Numbered from the stretch's first letter, positions 1-8,018 are shown. The stretch: DNA of 18,326 nucleotides from DAOUAJ01 sp034433615 (GCA_034433615.1 DAOUAJ010000015.1:1-18326); one strand, 5' to 3'. Notes: a model not told the origin generated them from the letters alone. Translations and numbers: made by a program.

Positions 1-780
1 GCCGTCAGCGTCATCTACATCTTCCCCTTCTACTGGATGGTGGCCACTTCTCTGAAATCAGACCAGGAGGTGTTCCAATGGCCACCGGCGTGGATCCCTG
101 CCGTGCTCCATTGGGAGAACTACCCGGCCGCGCTGCAATATATCCCCTTCTGGCTGTACATGAAAAACACTTTCGTCATCGCCACCCTGTCGGTGATTGG
201 CACCATCGCCTCCTGCACGTTGATTGCCTACGGCTTCGCCCGGCTGCGCTGGCCTGGCCGTGACGTCGTGTTCATCGCCTACCTGAGCACGCTGATGCTC
301 CCCTTCCAGGTGACGATGATCCCGCTCTACATCGTCTTCCGCCATCTGGGATGGGTCGGCTCCTACCTGCCGCTGGTCGTGCCGACCTTCTTCGGCAGCC
401 CGTTCTATGTGTTCCTGCTCCGCCAGTTCTACATGACCATCCCCAACGAGCTATCGGATGCGGCCCGCATTGACGGTTGCGGTGAGTTGGGCATCTTCTG
501 GCGCATCATGATCCCGCTCACTAAGCCGGCGCTCTTCACCGTCGCCCTCTTCACCTTCCTGAGCCAGTACAGCGCCTTCCTCGCCCCCCTCATCTATCTG
601 ACTCATCAGGATCAGTGGACCATCTCGCTAGGCTTGCAGCTCTTCAAAAACATGTACGGCCTGCAGTGGCAGAAAATGATGGCTGCCTCTACCTTGACGA
701 TGCTGCCGCCCCTGGTATTATTTTTCTTCACCCAGCGCACCTTCGTCGAGGGGATCACGCTGACCGGGATCAAGGGGTGA
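1..780 (+). CDS. Carbohydrate ABC transporter permease, MalG/UgpE type (5' end outside window)
   Basis: Inner-membrane permease of a sugar ABC importer; it would pair with a second permease, a binding protein and an ATPase upstream of the window. The frame is open from base 1 and reads IFPFYWMVATSLKS, the typical first segment of this family, so only a short N-terminal piece is missing; the first in-window ATG at 37 is internal. Hydrophobic segments follow at about NTFVIATLSVIG, FIAYLSTLMLPF, LPLVVPTFFGSPF, LFTVALFTFLSQY and a last one before the C-terminus. The cytoplasmic EAA loop that contacts the ATPase is clear (DAARIDGCGELGIFWRIMIP, about codons 151-170). The C-terminus FVEGITLTGIKG is normal for the family. 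The stop lies 3 bases before the next start, so this belongs to the operon with nanE. The substrate cannot be read from the sequence; an amino sugar or related sugar is suggested by nanE. Confidence 0.93.
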   Translation, partial: AVSVIYIFPFYWMVATSLKSDQEVFQWPPAWIPAVLHWENYPAALQYIPFWLYMKNTFVIATLSVIGTIASCTLIAYGFARLRWPGRDVVFIAYLSTLMLPFQVTMIPLYIVFRHLGWVGSYLPLVVPTFFGSPFYVFLLRQFYMTIPNELSDAARIDGCGELGIFWRIMIPLTKPALFTVALFTFLSQYSAFLAPLIYLTHQDQWTISLGLQLFKNMYGLQWQKMMAASTLTMLPPLVLFFFTQRTFVEGITLTGIKG

Positions 781-783
781 GGG

Positions 784-1341
784 ATGTCCATCTACATACA
801 GGCCGTAGCGCGGTGTCTCGGCTGGATCCAGCGGGAGATGTTACCCAGCCCCGATGGCACGCGCGGCGTCTACGAGCGCGTCCGCATCAACTTGAACACG
901 AACTCCTGGTGGGTTCGCCCCGATTGCAGGATAGGGGCGTTTTTGCTGCGACTGCAACACGCCAACGGCGCCATCCGCAACGCCGACGATTCGCGCCGCC
1001 ACGCGTCGCTGCAGACCGAGCCCGATCTGACGGATCTGGTCTACACCGATGGCTACGCGCTCATCGCGCTGCAAGAGGCCTACCAGGCGACAGGCGAGCC
1101 GCGTTTTCGGGAGGCCGCCGACCGGCTGGCCGATTTCCTGGTGCGCGTGCAATGTCGCGGGGAATCGCCCCGTTGGGATGGCGGCTGGCGGGGCGCCTAC
1201 GATGTGAACACGCTGGAGCCACGCGGCCGCGCCGATCAGGAAAACCCGTTGGACGAAGGGGGCATGTACTCCGTCTACATCGGCTGGTGCGCCGCTCCCA
1301 TCACCTATGGGCTGCTTCGCCGGGAGCTGTGGCGATCATGA
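784..1341 (+). CDS. Hypothetical protein in a sugar operon, possible alpha/alpha-toroid fold
   Basis: I do not recognise a named family. The 185-aa product starts 3 bases after the permease stop, with a purine-rich GGGGTGAGGG before the ATG, and its TGA overlaps the nanE ATG (ATGA). No signal peptide or membrane segment is seen. The middle (YTDGYALIALQEAYQATGEPRFREAADRL region, about residues 98-125) reads like one helical hairpin of an alpha/alpha toroid, as in glycan-processing enzymes. Aromatic, Asp-rich stretches flank it (NTNSWWVRPDCR; PRWDGGWRGAYD). At 185 aa it would be short for a full toroid enzyme, so it may be a small relative or a one-domain partner. The tight coupling suggests a role in the same sugar pathway. 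Function unknown. Confidence 0.75.
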   Translation: MSIYIQAVARCLGWIQREMLPSPDGTRGVYERVRINLNTNSWWVRPDCRIGAFLLRLQHANGAIRNADDSRRHASLQTEPDLTDLVYTDGYALIALQEAYQATGEPRFREAADRLADFLVRVQCRGESPRWDGGWRGAYDVNTLEPRGRADQENPLDEGGMYSVYIGWCAAPITYGLLRRELWRS

Positions 1342-2060
1342 GCGCGACGGTCATCGAACGGTTGCGGGGCGGGCTGATCGTCTCCTGCCAGGCCCTGCCC
1401 GGGGAGCCGCTCCACGGCAGCGAGATCATGGCGCGCATGGCCCTGGCCGCTAAGATCGGAGGAGCTGCCGGCATCCGGGCTAACTCTCCCGAAGACATCG
1501 CCGCCATCCGGGCCGCGGTGGAGCTTCCCATCATCGGGCTATACAAGGTGAACGAGCCAGGGTTTGAGGTGTACATCACCCCCCGGCTGGCGCATGCCCG
1601 CGCCGTATTCGAGGCCGGCGCCGACATCGTGGCCGTAGACGCCACTGCCCGCCCCCATCCCGAAGCGCCGGACGGCGCGGCATACATCCGGCTGCTCAAG
1701 GCTGCGCTTCCGTGCCCCCTCATGGCCGACGTCTCCACGCTGGAGGAAGGCCTGGCCGCCGCGGAGGCCGGGGCCGATCTGATCTCCACCACGCTGTCCG
1801 GCTATACACCGTATAGCTCTCAGCAAAACGAGCCGGATCTGGAATTGGTGCGTGCGCTGGCCTGTCGCGTAGGCGTGCCGGTGATCGCCGAGGGGCGCAT
1901 CCATTACCCAGAGCAGGCGGCCGCCGCGCTCGAGGCTGGCGCGTTCGCCGTCGTCGTCGGAGGCGCTATCACCCGCCCACAGGAGATCACGGCCCGGTTC
2001 GTACGAGCCCTTCATAGGAGAGCACCCCATGTCCGTGATCGCACTACTTCCGTTGGATGA
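1338..2060 (+). CDS. nanE: N-acylglucosamine-6-phosphate 2-epimerase
   Basis: Cytosolic TIM-barrel enzyme that interconverts ManNAc-6-P and GlcNAc-6-P in sialic acid and N-acetylmannosamine catabolism. The 240-aa product matches the family closely. VSCQALPGEPLH lies at residues 15-26, and IGLYK-VNEPGFEVYITP at 66-82 carries the probable catalytic Lys70. ADVSTLEEG, STTLSGYTPYS and VIAEGRI follow in the expected order. The start is set by the conserved N-terminus and by ATG 1338 overlapping the previous stop; the same frame is open far upstream, but that part overlaps the preceding genes and does not resemble the family. The 3' end overlaps the DUF4127 start by 32 bases, leaving a C-terminal tail slightly longer than usual. 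No nanA lyase or nanK is adjacent; the ROK gene at 4044 could act as the kinase. Confidence 0.93.
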   Translation: MSATVIERLRGGLIVSCQALPGEPLHGSEIMARMALAAKIGGAAGIRANSPEDIAAIRAAVELPIIGLYKVNEPGFEVYITPRLAHARAVFEAGADIVAVDATARPHPEAPDGAAYIRLLKAALPCPLMADVSTLEEGLAAAEAGADLISTTLSGYTPYSSQQNEPDLELVRALACRVGVPVIAEGRIHYPEQAAAALEAGAFAVVVGGAITRPQEITARFVRALHRRAPHVRDRTTSVG

Positions 2061-3708
2061 CCGTCCCCCCAACTACGACTTTCCGCAGTACATCGGCCGC
2101 ATCGCCGGCGCAGAGGTGCTGCTCCCGCCCCGCGAGTGGCTGGGCAACCTGTGGCGCGGCGCGCAGATCGAGCGCCTCGCCGAATGGCTGCGCGACCTGG
2201 CCCCCCAGCTCGACGCCGCCATCGTGGCACTGGATACGTTGGGCTATGGCGGGTTGGTCAACTCCCGCCAGTCGTACGACAGCGTGGAGACCGTGCTGGG
2301 CCGGCTCACGCTGTTGCGCGAGCTCAAACGCCAACACCCTAGCCTCCACCTGCTCGGCTTCAACGTGCTCATGCGGGTCACCCGCAGCAACACCGCAGAG
2401 GAGGAGAAGCCGTATTGGGGCACCTATGGCGCGCGCCTGTTCCGGCTCTCGTACCTGACCGACAAAGCCGACATGGGCGACGCCTCGCTGGAGGAGATCG
2501 CTGAGCGCGATCGGCTGGCCGCCGGGCTGCCGCGGGAGATCGTGCAGGACTATCTCAACGGCCGAGCCCGCAACCACGCCGTCAACCGGGCCATGCTGCA
2601 ATGGACGCGCGAAGGGGTGTTCGACTATCTCCTGATCCCCCAGGACGACACGATGGAGTATGGCTGGAACATCGCCGAGAGCCGGGCGCTGCGGCGGGAG
2701 ATCCGGGCGCTAGGCCTGGCCGATCGGGCTATCACGTATCCCGGCGCGGACGAGATCGGTATGATCCTGCTCGCCCGGGTGATCTGCCAGGAGCAGGGGA
2801 TGCAGCCGCGCGTGTGGGATCGCTATTCATCCTGTCGCGCAAGTCAGGTGATCACCGCCTACGAAGACCGCCCAATGCCGGAGCTGGTGAAGGCACATTT
2901 GGCGCCCTTGGGTGGCATGATGGTAGGTTCGCCCGAAGAGGCTGACTTCCTGTTGTTCGTCAACTCGCCAGGCGAAGTCCAGGGAGAGGGAGCGGCGCAG
3001 TTGCCGTCGCACTGGAACGAAGAAGAGCGAAAGGCGCGGCTGCCGGGCTATCCCGAGCGGTATGCCGACCTGGTCACATCGCCGATGGCGCGTGCCACTC
3101 AGCGAGAGATGAACACTGCCCTGCGCAACGTGGACGAGTTCGTGCGGGCAGCGGCGCACCACGTGGGACAGGGCCGACTCGTAGCGATAGCCGACGCGGC
3201 TTTCGTGAACGGGGCAGACCTGGCGCTCGGCGAACGGTTGCTGGAAACGGGCCTGGCGCCCCGCCTGGCAGCCTACGCGGGGTGGAACACGGCGGGCAAC
3301 ACCCTGGGGACCGTGATCGCGCACGCGGTGGCGCGAGCCGCTTATCTCCGAGGGGGCGGGGGCCGAGAGGGGCTACGGGCGCACATCGCCCACCTGTTCC
3401 TGCGCTTTCTGGATGACTTCTGCTATCAGGCCATCGCCCGTACAGAGGCGATGCTGATGGATCTGCCGACGCTGGGGATCGAGCCGATGATGACCATGCT
3501 GCCGCGGGATGTGGGGGCAGTGCAGGCGCGCGTGGCGGCCCGTCTGATGGAGCAGGCCGAAAAGCTGGCGAACGTCTTCCGGGGCGTCTCGTTGCCGGGG
3601 GCGCCATCCCCGACCATCGGCGACATCACGGTGCGAGATGTGCACCTGCCGTGGCGTCGCCTGTTCGAAGTGGGATGCCAGGTGGACGTGCGGTTCGCCG
3701 ATGAATAA
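2029..3708 (+). CDS. DUF4127 family protein
   Basis: A 559-aa conserved protein of unknown biochemical function. Recognisable family signatures are LLPLDDRPPNYDFP (residues 5-18), LDTLGYGGLVNSR near residue 70, QDDTMEYGWN near 205, PGADEIGM near 240, and AYAGWNTAGNTLGT near 420. The repeated Asp-rich motifs look like a metal or sugar-binding site, but I know of no proven reaction. No signal peptide or membrane segment is visible. The ATG at 2029 has AGGAG eight bases upstream and overlaps the nanE 3' end, so translation is probably coupled. From its position with a sugar ABC permease and nanE I infer a step in catabolism of an imported amino sugar or sugar derivative. The family assignment is firm; the role is not. 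Confidence 0.85.
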   Translation: MSVIALLPLDDRPPNYDFPQYIGRIAGAEVLLPPREWLGNLWRGAQIERLAEWLRDLAPQLDAAIVALDTLGYGGLVNSRQSYDSVETVLGRLTLLRELKRQHPSLHLLGFNVLMRVTRSNTAEEEKPYWGTYGARLFRLSYLTDKADMGDASLEEIAERDRLAAGLPREIVQDYLNGRARNHAVNRAMLQWTREGVFDYLLIPQDDTMEYGWNIAESRALRREIRALGLADRAITYPGADEIGMILLARVICQEQGMQPRVWDRYSSCRASQVITAYEDRPMPELVKAHLAPLGGMMVGSPEEADFLLFVNSPGEVQGEGAAQLPSHWNEEERKARLPGYPERYADLVTSPMARATQREMNTALRNVDEFVRAAAHHVGQGRLVAIADAAFVNGADLALGERLLETGLAPRLAAYAGWNTAGNTLGTVIAHAVARAAYLRGGGGREGLRAHIAHLFLRFLDDFCYQAIARTEAMLMDLPTLGIEPMMTMLPRDVGAVQARVAARLMEQAEKLANVFRGVSLPGAPSPTIGDITVRDVHLPWRRLFEVGCQVDVRFADE

Positions 3709-3760
3709 ATGACAATACAGCAAACGGATGGTTGACCGAAGGGAGTGTGAGCTGCTGTAA

Positions 3761-3910
3761 CAATCCCCCGGCTTAGAACTTATCCGAAAACCCGCTCTAG
3801 GCGGACCGTTCGGCTGAGCTCAGCCCGAAGGGTCCAGCTTGTAGTCTTCGCTGTGCAGAAGACTACGGGAGCCGCGAGACGTTTCGGATAGGCTCTTAGC
3901 TGGGGGATTG
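3761..3910. mobile_element. MITE-like 150-bp inverted-repeat element
   Basis: Two 30-base ends (3761-3790 and 3881-3910) are inverted repeats with about 25 of 30 positions matching; both read CAATCCCCC, then AG-rich bases, then TATCCGAAA inward. Inside are two more hairpins. One is a near-perfect 33-bp palindrome at 3803-3835 centred on CTGAGCTCAG. The other at 3841-3866 has a 9-bp stem GTAGTCTTC with an 8-base loop. There is no coding capacity and no clear target-site duplication (flanks TAA / TCT). The layout fits a non-autonomous MITE moved by a transposase elsewhere, or a structured intergenic repeat. It lies just after the DUF4127 operon, so it could also act as a transcript end or stabiliser. 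Confidence 0.7.
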
Positions 3911-3936
3911 TCTTTCATAGGGCTATAGGCTATAAT
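3908..3936 (+). promoter_or_regulatory. Predicted promoter of the ROK gene
   Basis: TTGTCT (3908-3913, 4 of 6 to consensus) and a perfect TATAAT (3931-3936) are separated by 17 bases. The first three bases of the -35 box are the last three bases of the MITE-like element. A start near 3943 would leave a leader of about 100 bases before the ATG at 4044. Confidence 0.6.
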
Positions 3937-3967
3937 GTTGGACAAAGAAATCCAGCTACACTTATCA

Positions 3968-3979
3968 GCAACTGGTTGC
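3968..3979. promoter_or_regulatory. Possible operator palindrome GCAACTGGTTGC
   Basis: Two 5-base half-sites (GCAAC / GTTGC) around a 2-base centre lie about 25 bases downstream of the expected transcription start of the ROK gene. The position would suit a repressor. It is a single short palindrome, so it may be chance. Confidence 0.2.
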
Positions 3980-4043
3980 CGTCTGACAGCATATGTCTTG
4001 CCTTATCCTCACATCACGTCCAACCGCTCCACGAGGGGTGGAG

Positions 4044-4994
4044 ATGGCCACCGAAACCTACATCATCGGGCTTGACATCGGGGGAACCAAGACGGCGGTC
4101 GTGCTGGGCGATCGCAGTGGGCAGGTCTATGACCGCGTGCAATTCCCCACCGATCCAGCACGGGGTTTTGCTGCCACCTTTGCCGATCTGTGTCAACATG
4201 TTGAGATGATGCGCATCCGGGCCACGGAACAGGGGCGGCGTCCTGGCGTGCTCTCCGTTTCCATCGGTGGCCCACTGGACATCGAACGGGGCATCATCTA
4301 CTCGCCCCCCAACCTTCCTGGTTGGGATGCCATACCGCTCAAGAAACTCCTGGAAGAGCGGTTTGCCTGGCCTACTTACGTAGAGCATGACGGCAATGCC
4401 GGTGCCCTGGCTGAGTGGTACTTCGGCGCAGCGCAAGGCGCGCACAACGTGATCTTCCTCACTATGGGGACGGGGATAGGTGGGGGTCTCATCCTGAATG
4501 GCCAACTTTACCGGGGAACTTGTGATCTGGCCGGCGAGGTGGGGCACATGCGCATCGCAGAGACGGGGCCGGTGGCCTACGGTAAAGCTGGCTCATGGGA
4601 GGCGTTCTGCTCAGGAACGGGGATTGTACGGCTGGCTGCCTATCGGTTCCCAGAGCGGTGGGCTGAAGGGAGCATCACCGTCCGAGACCTGGCAGAGCTG
4701 GCGGCGAACGGGGACGCCAACGCGCTGGCTGTGCTGGCGGAGGCCGGTCGCTATTTGGGACGAGGGCTGGCCATCTTGCTGGATATTTTGAACCCGGAGG
4801 TGATCGTGATCGGCTCCCTGGCCGTGCGCCTGGGCGAGTTGGTGTTGGGGCCGGCGCGCGACGAAATGCGTCGAGAGGCTCTGCCGGAGGCGGCAGCAGC
4901 CTGTCGCGTGGTCTCGGCCGCGTTGGGCGAACGGATTGGTGACGTCGCTGCCCTCTGTGCGGCTATTGCAGCCCTGGGAGGGCCAAACCTCTGA
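4044..4994 (+). CDS. ROK-family sugar kinase (or ROK protein), zinc-site cysteines absent
   Basis: A 316-aa ROK protein, probably a cytosolic ATP-dependent kinase for a hexose or N-acetylhexosamine. The phosphate-binding motif LDIGGTKTAVVLG is at residues 10-22. The catalytic Asp is D116 in VEHDGNAG. MGTGIGGGLILNG (141-153) and GEVGH (164-168) follow. The usual CxCGxxGCxE zinc-binding segment is replaced: the three cysteine positions are V177, Y179 and S184, while the Gly and Glu frame (GKAGSWE) remains. There is no N-terminal HTH, so it is a kinase-type rather than repressor-type ROK. ATG 4044 is chosen over ATG 3993 because AGGGG stands five bases before it and the conserved motif then starts at the usual distance. 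Given nanE nearby it may phosphorylate ManNAc or a similar sugar; glucokinase is the alternative. Confidence 0.88.
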   Translation: MATETYIIGLDIGGTKTAVVLGDRSGQVYDRVQFPTDPARGFAATFADLCQHVEMMRIRATEQGRRPGVLSVSIGGPLDIERGIIYSPPNLPGWDAIPLKKLLEERFAWPTYVEHDGNAGALAEWYFGAAQGAHNVIFLTMGTGIGGGLILNGQLYRGTCDLAGEVGHMRIAETGPVAYGKAGSWEAFCSGTGIVRLAAYRFPERWAEGSITVRDLAELAANGDANALAVLAEAGRYLGRGLAILLDILNPEVIVIGSLAVRLGELVLGPARDEMRREALPEAAAACRVVSAALGERIGDVAALCAAIAALGGPNL

Positions 4995-5054
4995 AGTTCT
5001 CTGACCTCTGAGCTATCCAGAGATCAAGCACCATCCCGGACGGTATGATAAGTT

Positions 5055-7208
5055 ATGAACCACCTTGGCTCTGATTGCCCTGCAAGGCTCGCCTTGATCG
5101 GGCGAGAGAACGAATTGTCCATGCTGCAAGCGTGCTACACCACAGCTCTACGCGGCAGTGCGACCATGGCTATGGTGGAAGGAGAGGCCGGCATTGGCAA
5201 AACCCACCTGCTGCGAGCCTTCGTAGTCTGGGCTAAGCAGCAAGGCGCACGCGTGTCGTACGCGGCCTGTCAGGAGACTGAAGCAGATCTACCATATAGT
5301 GTGATGATTCGCGCGTTTCGCACGCTCCTGGGCCAGCGCGATCTCATGCAAGAAACATCCGTTGTTGCGACGTTACGAGCGCAACCCTGGTTGCCTCTGC
5401 TCCTTCGTTTTCTCCCGGAGCTGGCTCAGTGGATAGAGGCGCAGCCGATGGACCAATCTCCAGCCGGCCTTCCTCAGGAGAAAGTTTTTAACTTTACACC
5501 AGGTCAAATTTATGAAGGAGCGGCGCAGATCATCAGCACCATAGCGCGTCAGGCTCCGTTGGTCGTGGTGCTGGAGGATCTGCATTGGGCTGACACTGCC
5601 ACGTTGGATTTATTGAGCGTAGTCTACCGACGGCTGCGTTCGTCACCCGTGATGATCGTAGGCAGTTATCGCCCAGAGGAGGTACATGAATCTCACCCGC
5701 TTCATCAGCTCATGACCCGATTGTCCCGCATCTATGAGACGCTACGGATGCGGCTACGCCCATTAGAACCGGCAGCCATCCCACAACTGATAGATTCCTT
5801 GATGCCTGTTGCGAGAGCCGAAGAGGCCCGACAGAGGGTTGACGTGCGGAGTTGGAGCCAACAGGTAGAGGGAATTCCAGCTTTCTGGGTGGCCTGGGCG
5901 CGCCTTGTCGCTGGTGGAGAGACGCCAGACACGCTACCCAGAAACTTGCGTGGGATCCACGAGTTATTGCTGACCCGGCTAGAGCCTGACGCCCGGCATG
6001 TGCTGGAAGCACTGGCCGTACTAGGCACTGACGCCAATGCCGGTTTGCTCGCTGCTGTCGCAGAGTTGCCCAGGGATCGAGTGGAGGCGGCGCTACGACG
6101 GTTGACCGACGACGAGATCGTGGCCGTTGACGCAGGCGCATACGCGATCGCAGACACGCCGCTTGCTCACGTGGCTTACGAGATGCTGAGCGAGGAGCAA
6201 CGACAGCATCTGCATCTACGAGCCGGGCGAGTGTTGAGCCTCTATCATCGGGCAGCGATTGGACCGGTGGCTGCCAGATTGGCGACTCACTACGATGTAG
6301 CTGGCCAGCCAGCCATAGCCCTGCGTTACATGATGATGGCCGGCGACTGGGCGTACCGTCTCTTTGCGTTAGACGAGGCCCAGGGGTTGTATTGGAATGC
6401 CCTTTCTCGGGCCATGTTGGTAGGAGATGCTCAAGCACAAACGACCATCTACACAGTATTGGGCAAGATTCACGCAGAGCTGGGGCGCCATCGGACTGCG
6501 TTGGAGCATTTTTATGCGGCTCTGGGAGGAGCCCCGTCAGAGCTGCAGCCTGAAGGCCGCAGACAACAGGCGTTGATACGAGTGCACATAGCTCGCAGCC
6601 TCGGCACTCTCGGCGAGTACGAGCAGGCACAAGAGTTCCTGCAGCAAGCTTTGCAGGCCGTTGCAGACGAACATGACCCAGGAACGAATTGCGCCATCTG
6701 GCTACACCTGGCATGGGTTGAAGAATATCTGAGGAACAGGAAAGCAGCCCTGGCGATCGCGAACCAGGCCCTTGAGGCTGCACAGTCGGCAAAAGCTCTC
6801 TCGCTGGAGGCAGACATCGCTTTATTACTGGCGCTGTTGAATTGGCGACAGCAGGACCTGGATCAGGCTCAGGCGTTATGTCAGCACAGTCTGCGGATCC
6901 GGGAGCACATAAAGGATACGGTAGGTTCTGCTCACGTCTGGCATTACCTTGGAATGATCGAGCGTGACCGTGGACAGTTCCAGGCGGCCCGGCATTGCTT
7001 TGCGATGAGCACGGAGATTTACCATCAGATCGGCGAATGGTTGCTCGAGGCTATGGTGCGCGCTCACTGGGGTGACACATGCGCTGCTGCGAATGACCTG
7101 GCTGCATCAGTTGAACAGTTTCGCCAGGCCTTTGCTCTCTATGAGGAAGCCCAGGGTGTGGAAATTGGCCTGGATCTACCTCTCTGGACGCATTCCGATT
7201 TCGACTGA
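5055..7208 (+). CDS. AAA ATPase with C-terminal TPR-like repeats, no visible output domain
   Basis: A 717-aa protein resembling the signal-sensing part of LuxR/MalT-type (LAL, STAND) regulators. It opens with LIGRENEL, then Walker A GEAGIGKT (residues 43-50), Walker B LVVVLEDLHWAD (169-180) and an IVGSYRPEE strand (about 201-209), then a helical middle. From about residue 420 to the end it has amphipathic helix pairs of TPR type (ALRYMMMAGDWAY, TALEHFYAALGG, QAQEFLQQALQA and others). Such proteins usually end in a LuxR HTH or begin with a DNA-binding domain; neither is seen, so it may act through a partner protein. The start has no clear Shine-Dalgarno; TATGAT at 5044-5049 would suit a leaderless transcript but has no good -35. 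The gene looks less GC-rich than its neighbours, perhaps a sign of later arrival. Confidence 0.8.
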   Translation: MNHLGSDCPARLALIGRENELSMLQACYTTALRGSATMAMVEGEAGIGKTHLLRAFVVWAKQQGARVSYAACQETEADLPYSVMIRAFRTLLGQRDLMQETSVVATLRAQPWLPLLLRFLPELAQWIEAQPMDQSPAGLPQEKVFNFTPGQIYEGAAQIISTIARQAPLVVVLEDLHWADTATLDLLSVVYRRLRSSPVMIVGSYRPEEVHESHPLHQLMTRLSRIYETLRMRLRPLEPAAIPQLIDSLMPVARAEEARQRVDVRSWSQQVEGIPAFWVAWARLVAGGETPDTLPRNLRGIHELLLTRLEPDARHVLEALAVLGTDANAGLLAAVAELPRDRVEAALRRLTDDEIVAVDAGAYAIADTPLAHVAYEMLSEEQRQHLHLRAGRVLSLYHRAAIGPVAARLATHYDVAGQPAIALRYMMMAGDWAYRLFALDEAQGLYWNALSRAMLVGDAQAQTTIYTVLGKIHAELGRHRTALEHFYAALGGAPSELQPEGRRQQALIRVHIARSLGTLGEYEQAQEFLQQALQAVADEHDPGTNCAIWLHLAWVEEYLRNRKAALAIANQALEAAQSAKALSLEADIALLLALLNWRQQDLDQAQALCQHSLRIREHIKDTVGSAHVWHYLGMIERDRGQFQAARHCFAMSTEIYHQIGEWLLEAMVRAHWGDTCAAANDLAASVEQFRQAFALYEEAQGVEIGLDLPLWTHSDFD

Positions 7209-7274
7209 GCATTTCCTCCCTGAAGTGGCTGAGAGTTGGTCATACGTCAGCGGTGATGAGGGGGGCTTTTCACA

Positions 7275-7715
7275 TTGAAACGCGAATATCCTGAGCGTCC
7301 GTTAGTGGGCGTCGGGGCGGTGGTCGTGCGTGACGATGGTCATGTATTACTGGTACGGCGCGGCCAGCCTCCTCGCGCGGGAGGCTGGTCACTGCCGGGC
7401 GGCCTGGTCGAGCTGGGAGAATCGCTAGACGATGCAATACGCCGTGAAGTGCGCGAGGAGTGCGGCATCGAGATAGAAGTCGGGCCCCTGGTAGGCACCT
7501 TTCAACTGATCGAGCGTGACTCGTCCGGTCGGGTTCGTTTTCATTATGTCGTGTTGGACTACCTGGCCCACTATGTGAATGGGGTTACCCGCTCCTCCTC
7601 CGATGTGGAGGAGGTGGCGTGGGTAAATCCAGATCGCTTGGGCCACTATAATCTCCGACCGGAGACGGTGGAGATGGTTCAGCGTGCTTTGACCATGGCG
7701 AAAAAGTGCACTTGA
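7275..7715 (+). CDS. Nudix hydrolase
   Basis: A 146-aa cytosolic pyrophosphohydrolase that would cleave a nucleoside diphosphate linked to another moiety. The Nudix box GX5EX7REUXEEXGU is complete and without substitutions, running from GLVELGE to REVREECGI (about residues 44-66), so it should bind Mg and be active. The preceding WSLPGG is also standard. The start is TTG at 7275 with a GAGGGGGG purine run about nine bases upstream; no better in-frame start precedes the first conserved strand (LVGVGAVVVRDDG). It lies 66 bases after the ATPase gene and may be co-transcribed with it. Its stop codon lies inside the -35 box of the trp promoter. Substrate not predictable; ADP-ribose- or NADH-type relatives are common for this form. 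Confidence 0.9.
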   Translation: MKREYPERPLVGVGAVVVRDDGHVLLVRRGQPPRAGGWSLPGGLVELGESLDDAIRREVREECGIEIEVGPLVGTFQLIERDSSGRVRFHYVVLDYLAHYVNGVTRSSSDVEEVAWVNPDRLGHYNLRPETVEMVQRALTMAKKCT

Positions 7716-7740
7716 CGTGTGTCTGAGTTTGTGGCATAAT
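7712..7740 (+). promoter_or_regulatory. Predicted trp operon promoter
   Basis: TTGACG (7712-7717) and CATAAT (7735-7740) are separated by 17 bases, 5 of 6 matches in each box. The Nudix TGA stop (7713-7715) is inside the -35 box. Transcription would start near 7747, just before the T-box stem I, which supports the call. Confidence 0.75.
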
Positions 7741-7987
7741 TGTATTGCAATCGAATATTGAACAACTGGGAACCGGAAGAGTAGCGGTCGAAGCGGGCTT
7801 CAGAGAGCCGGGGCAGGGTGTGAACCTGGCAGCAGCGCAGGCCGTGAATGGGCCGGGGAGTTGGGGATCGAAAGGGCAACCAAGTAGACTCCTCCGGAGA
7901 CTCCACCGTTATCTGGGAGCTAGGTATCGGGTGGCTGACGAAGATGAAGCTGGCTCTGTACCTGTAGAGTGAGGCTGGCGATGGGTA

Positions 7988-8018
7988 CCCCCCGTGTTTC
8001 ACGGTGGGGTTTTCTTTT
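7988..8018 (+). terminator. Terminator-like hairpin inside the T-box leader (stem III position)
   Basis: CCCC and CCGTG (7988-7996) pair with CACGG and GGGG (8000-8009) around a TTT loop with one bulged T, giving nine base pairs, followed directly by TTTTCTTTT (8010-8018). It sits where T-box stem III is expected but has the full look of an intrinsic terminator. Confidence 0.55.

Noticed and set aside
615..1337. Upstream extension of the nanE frame to ATG 615.
   Set aside because: It overlaps the permease and the 185-aa gene completely, and its translation is Arg/His-rich and unlike NanE; the family start is at 1338.
4988..5023. TCTGA repeats and a TCTCTG/CAGAGA stem after the ROK gene as another heptad element or terminator.
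   Set aside because: Steps are 10 and 7 bases, the stem is only 6 bp with a 14-base loop, and no T run follows; too weak.
5710..6792. Minus-strand open frame of 360 codons inside the ATPase gene.
   Set aside because: No family likeness; the plus strand carries clear Walker motifs and TPR repeats over the same bases.
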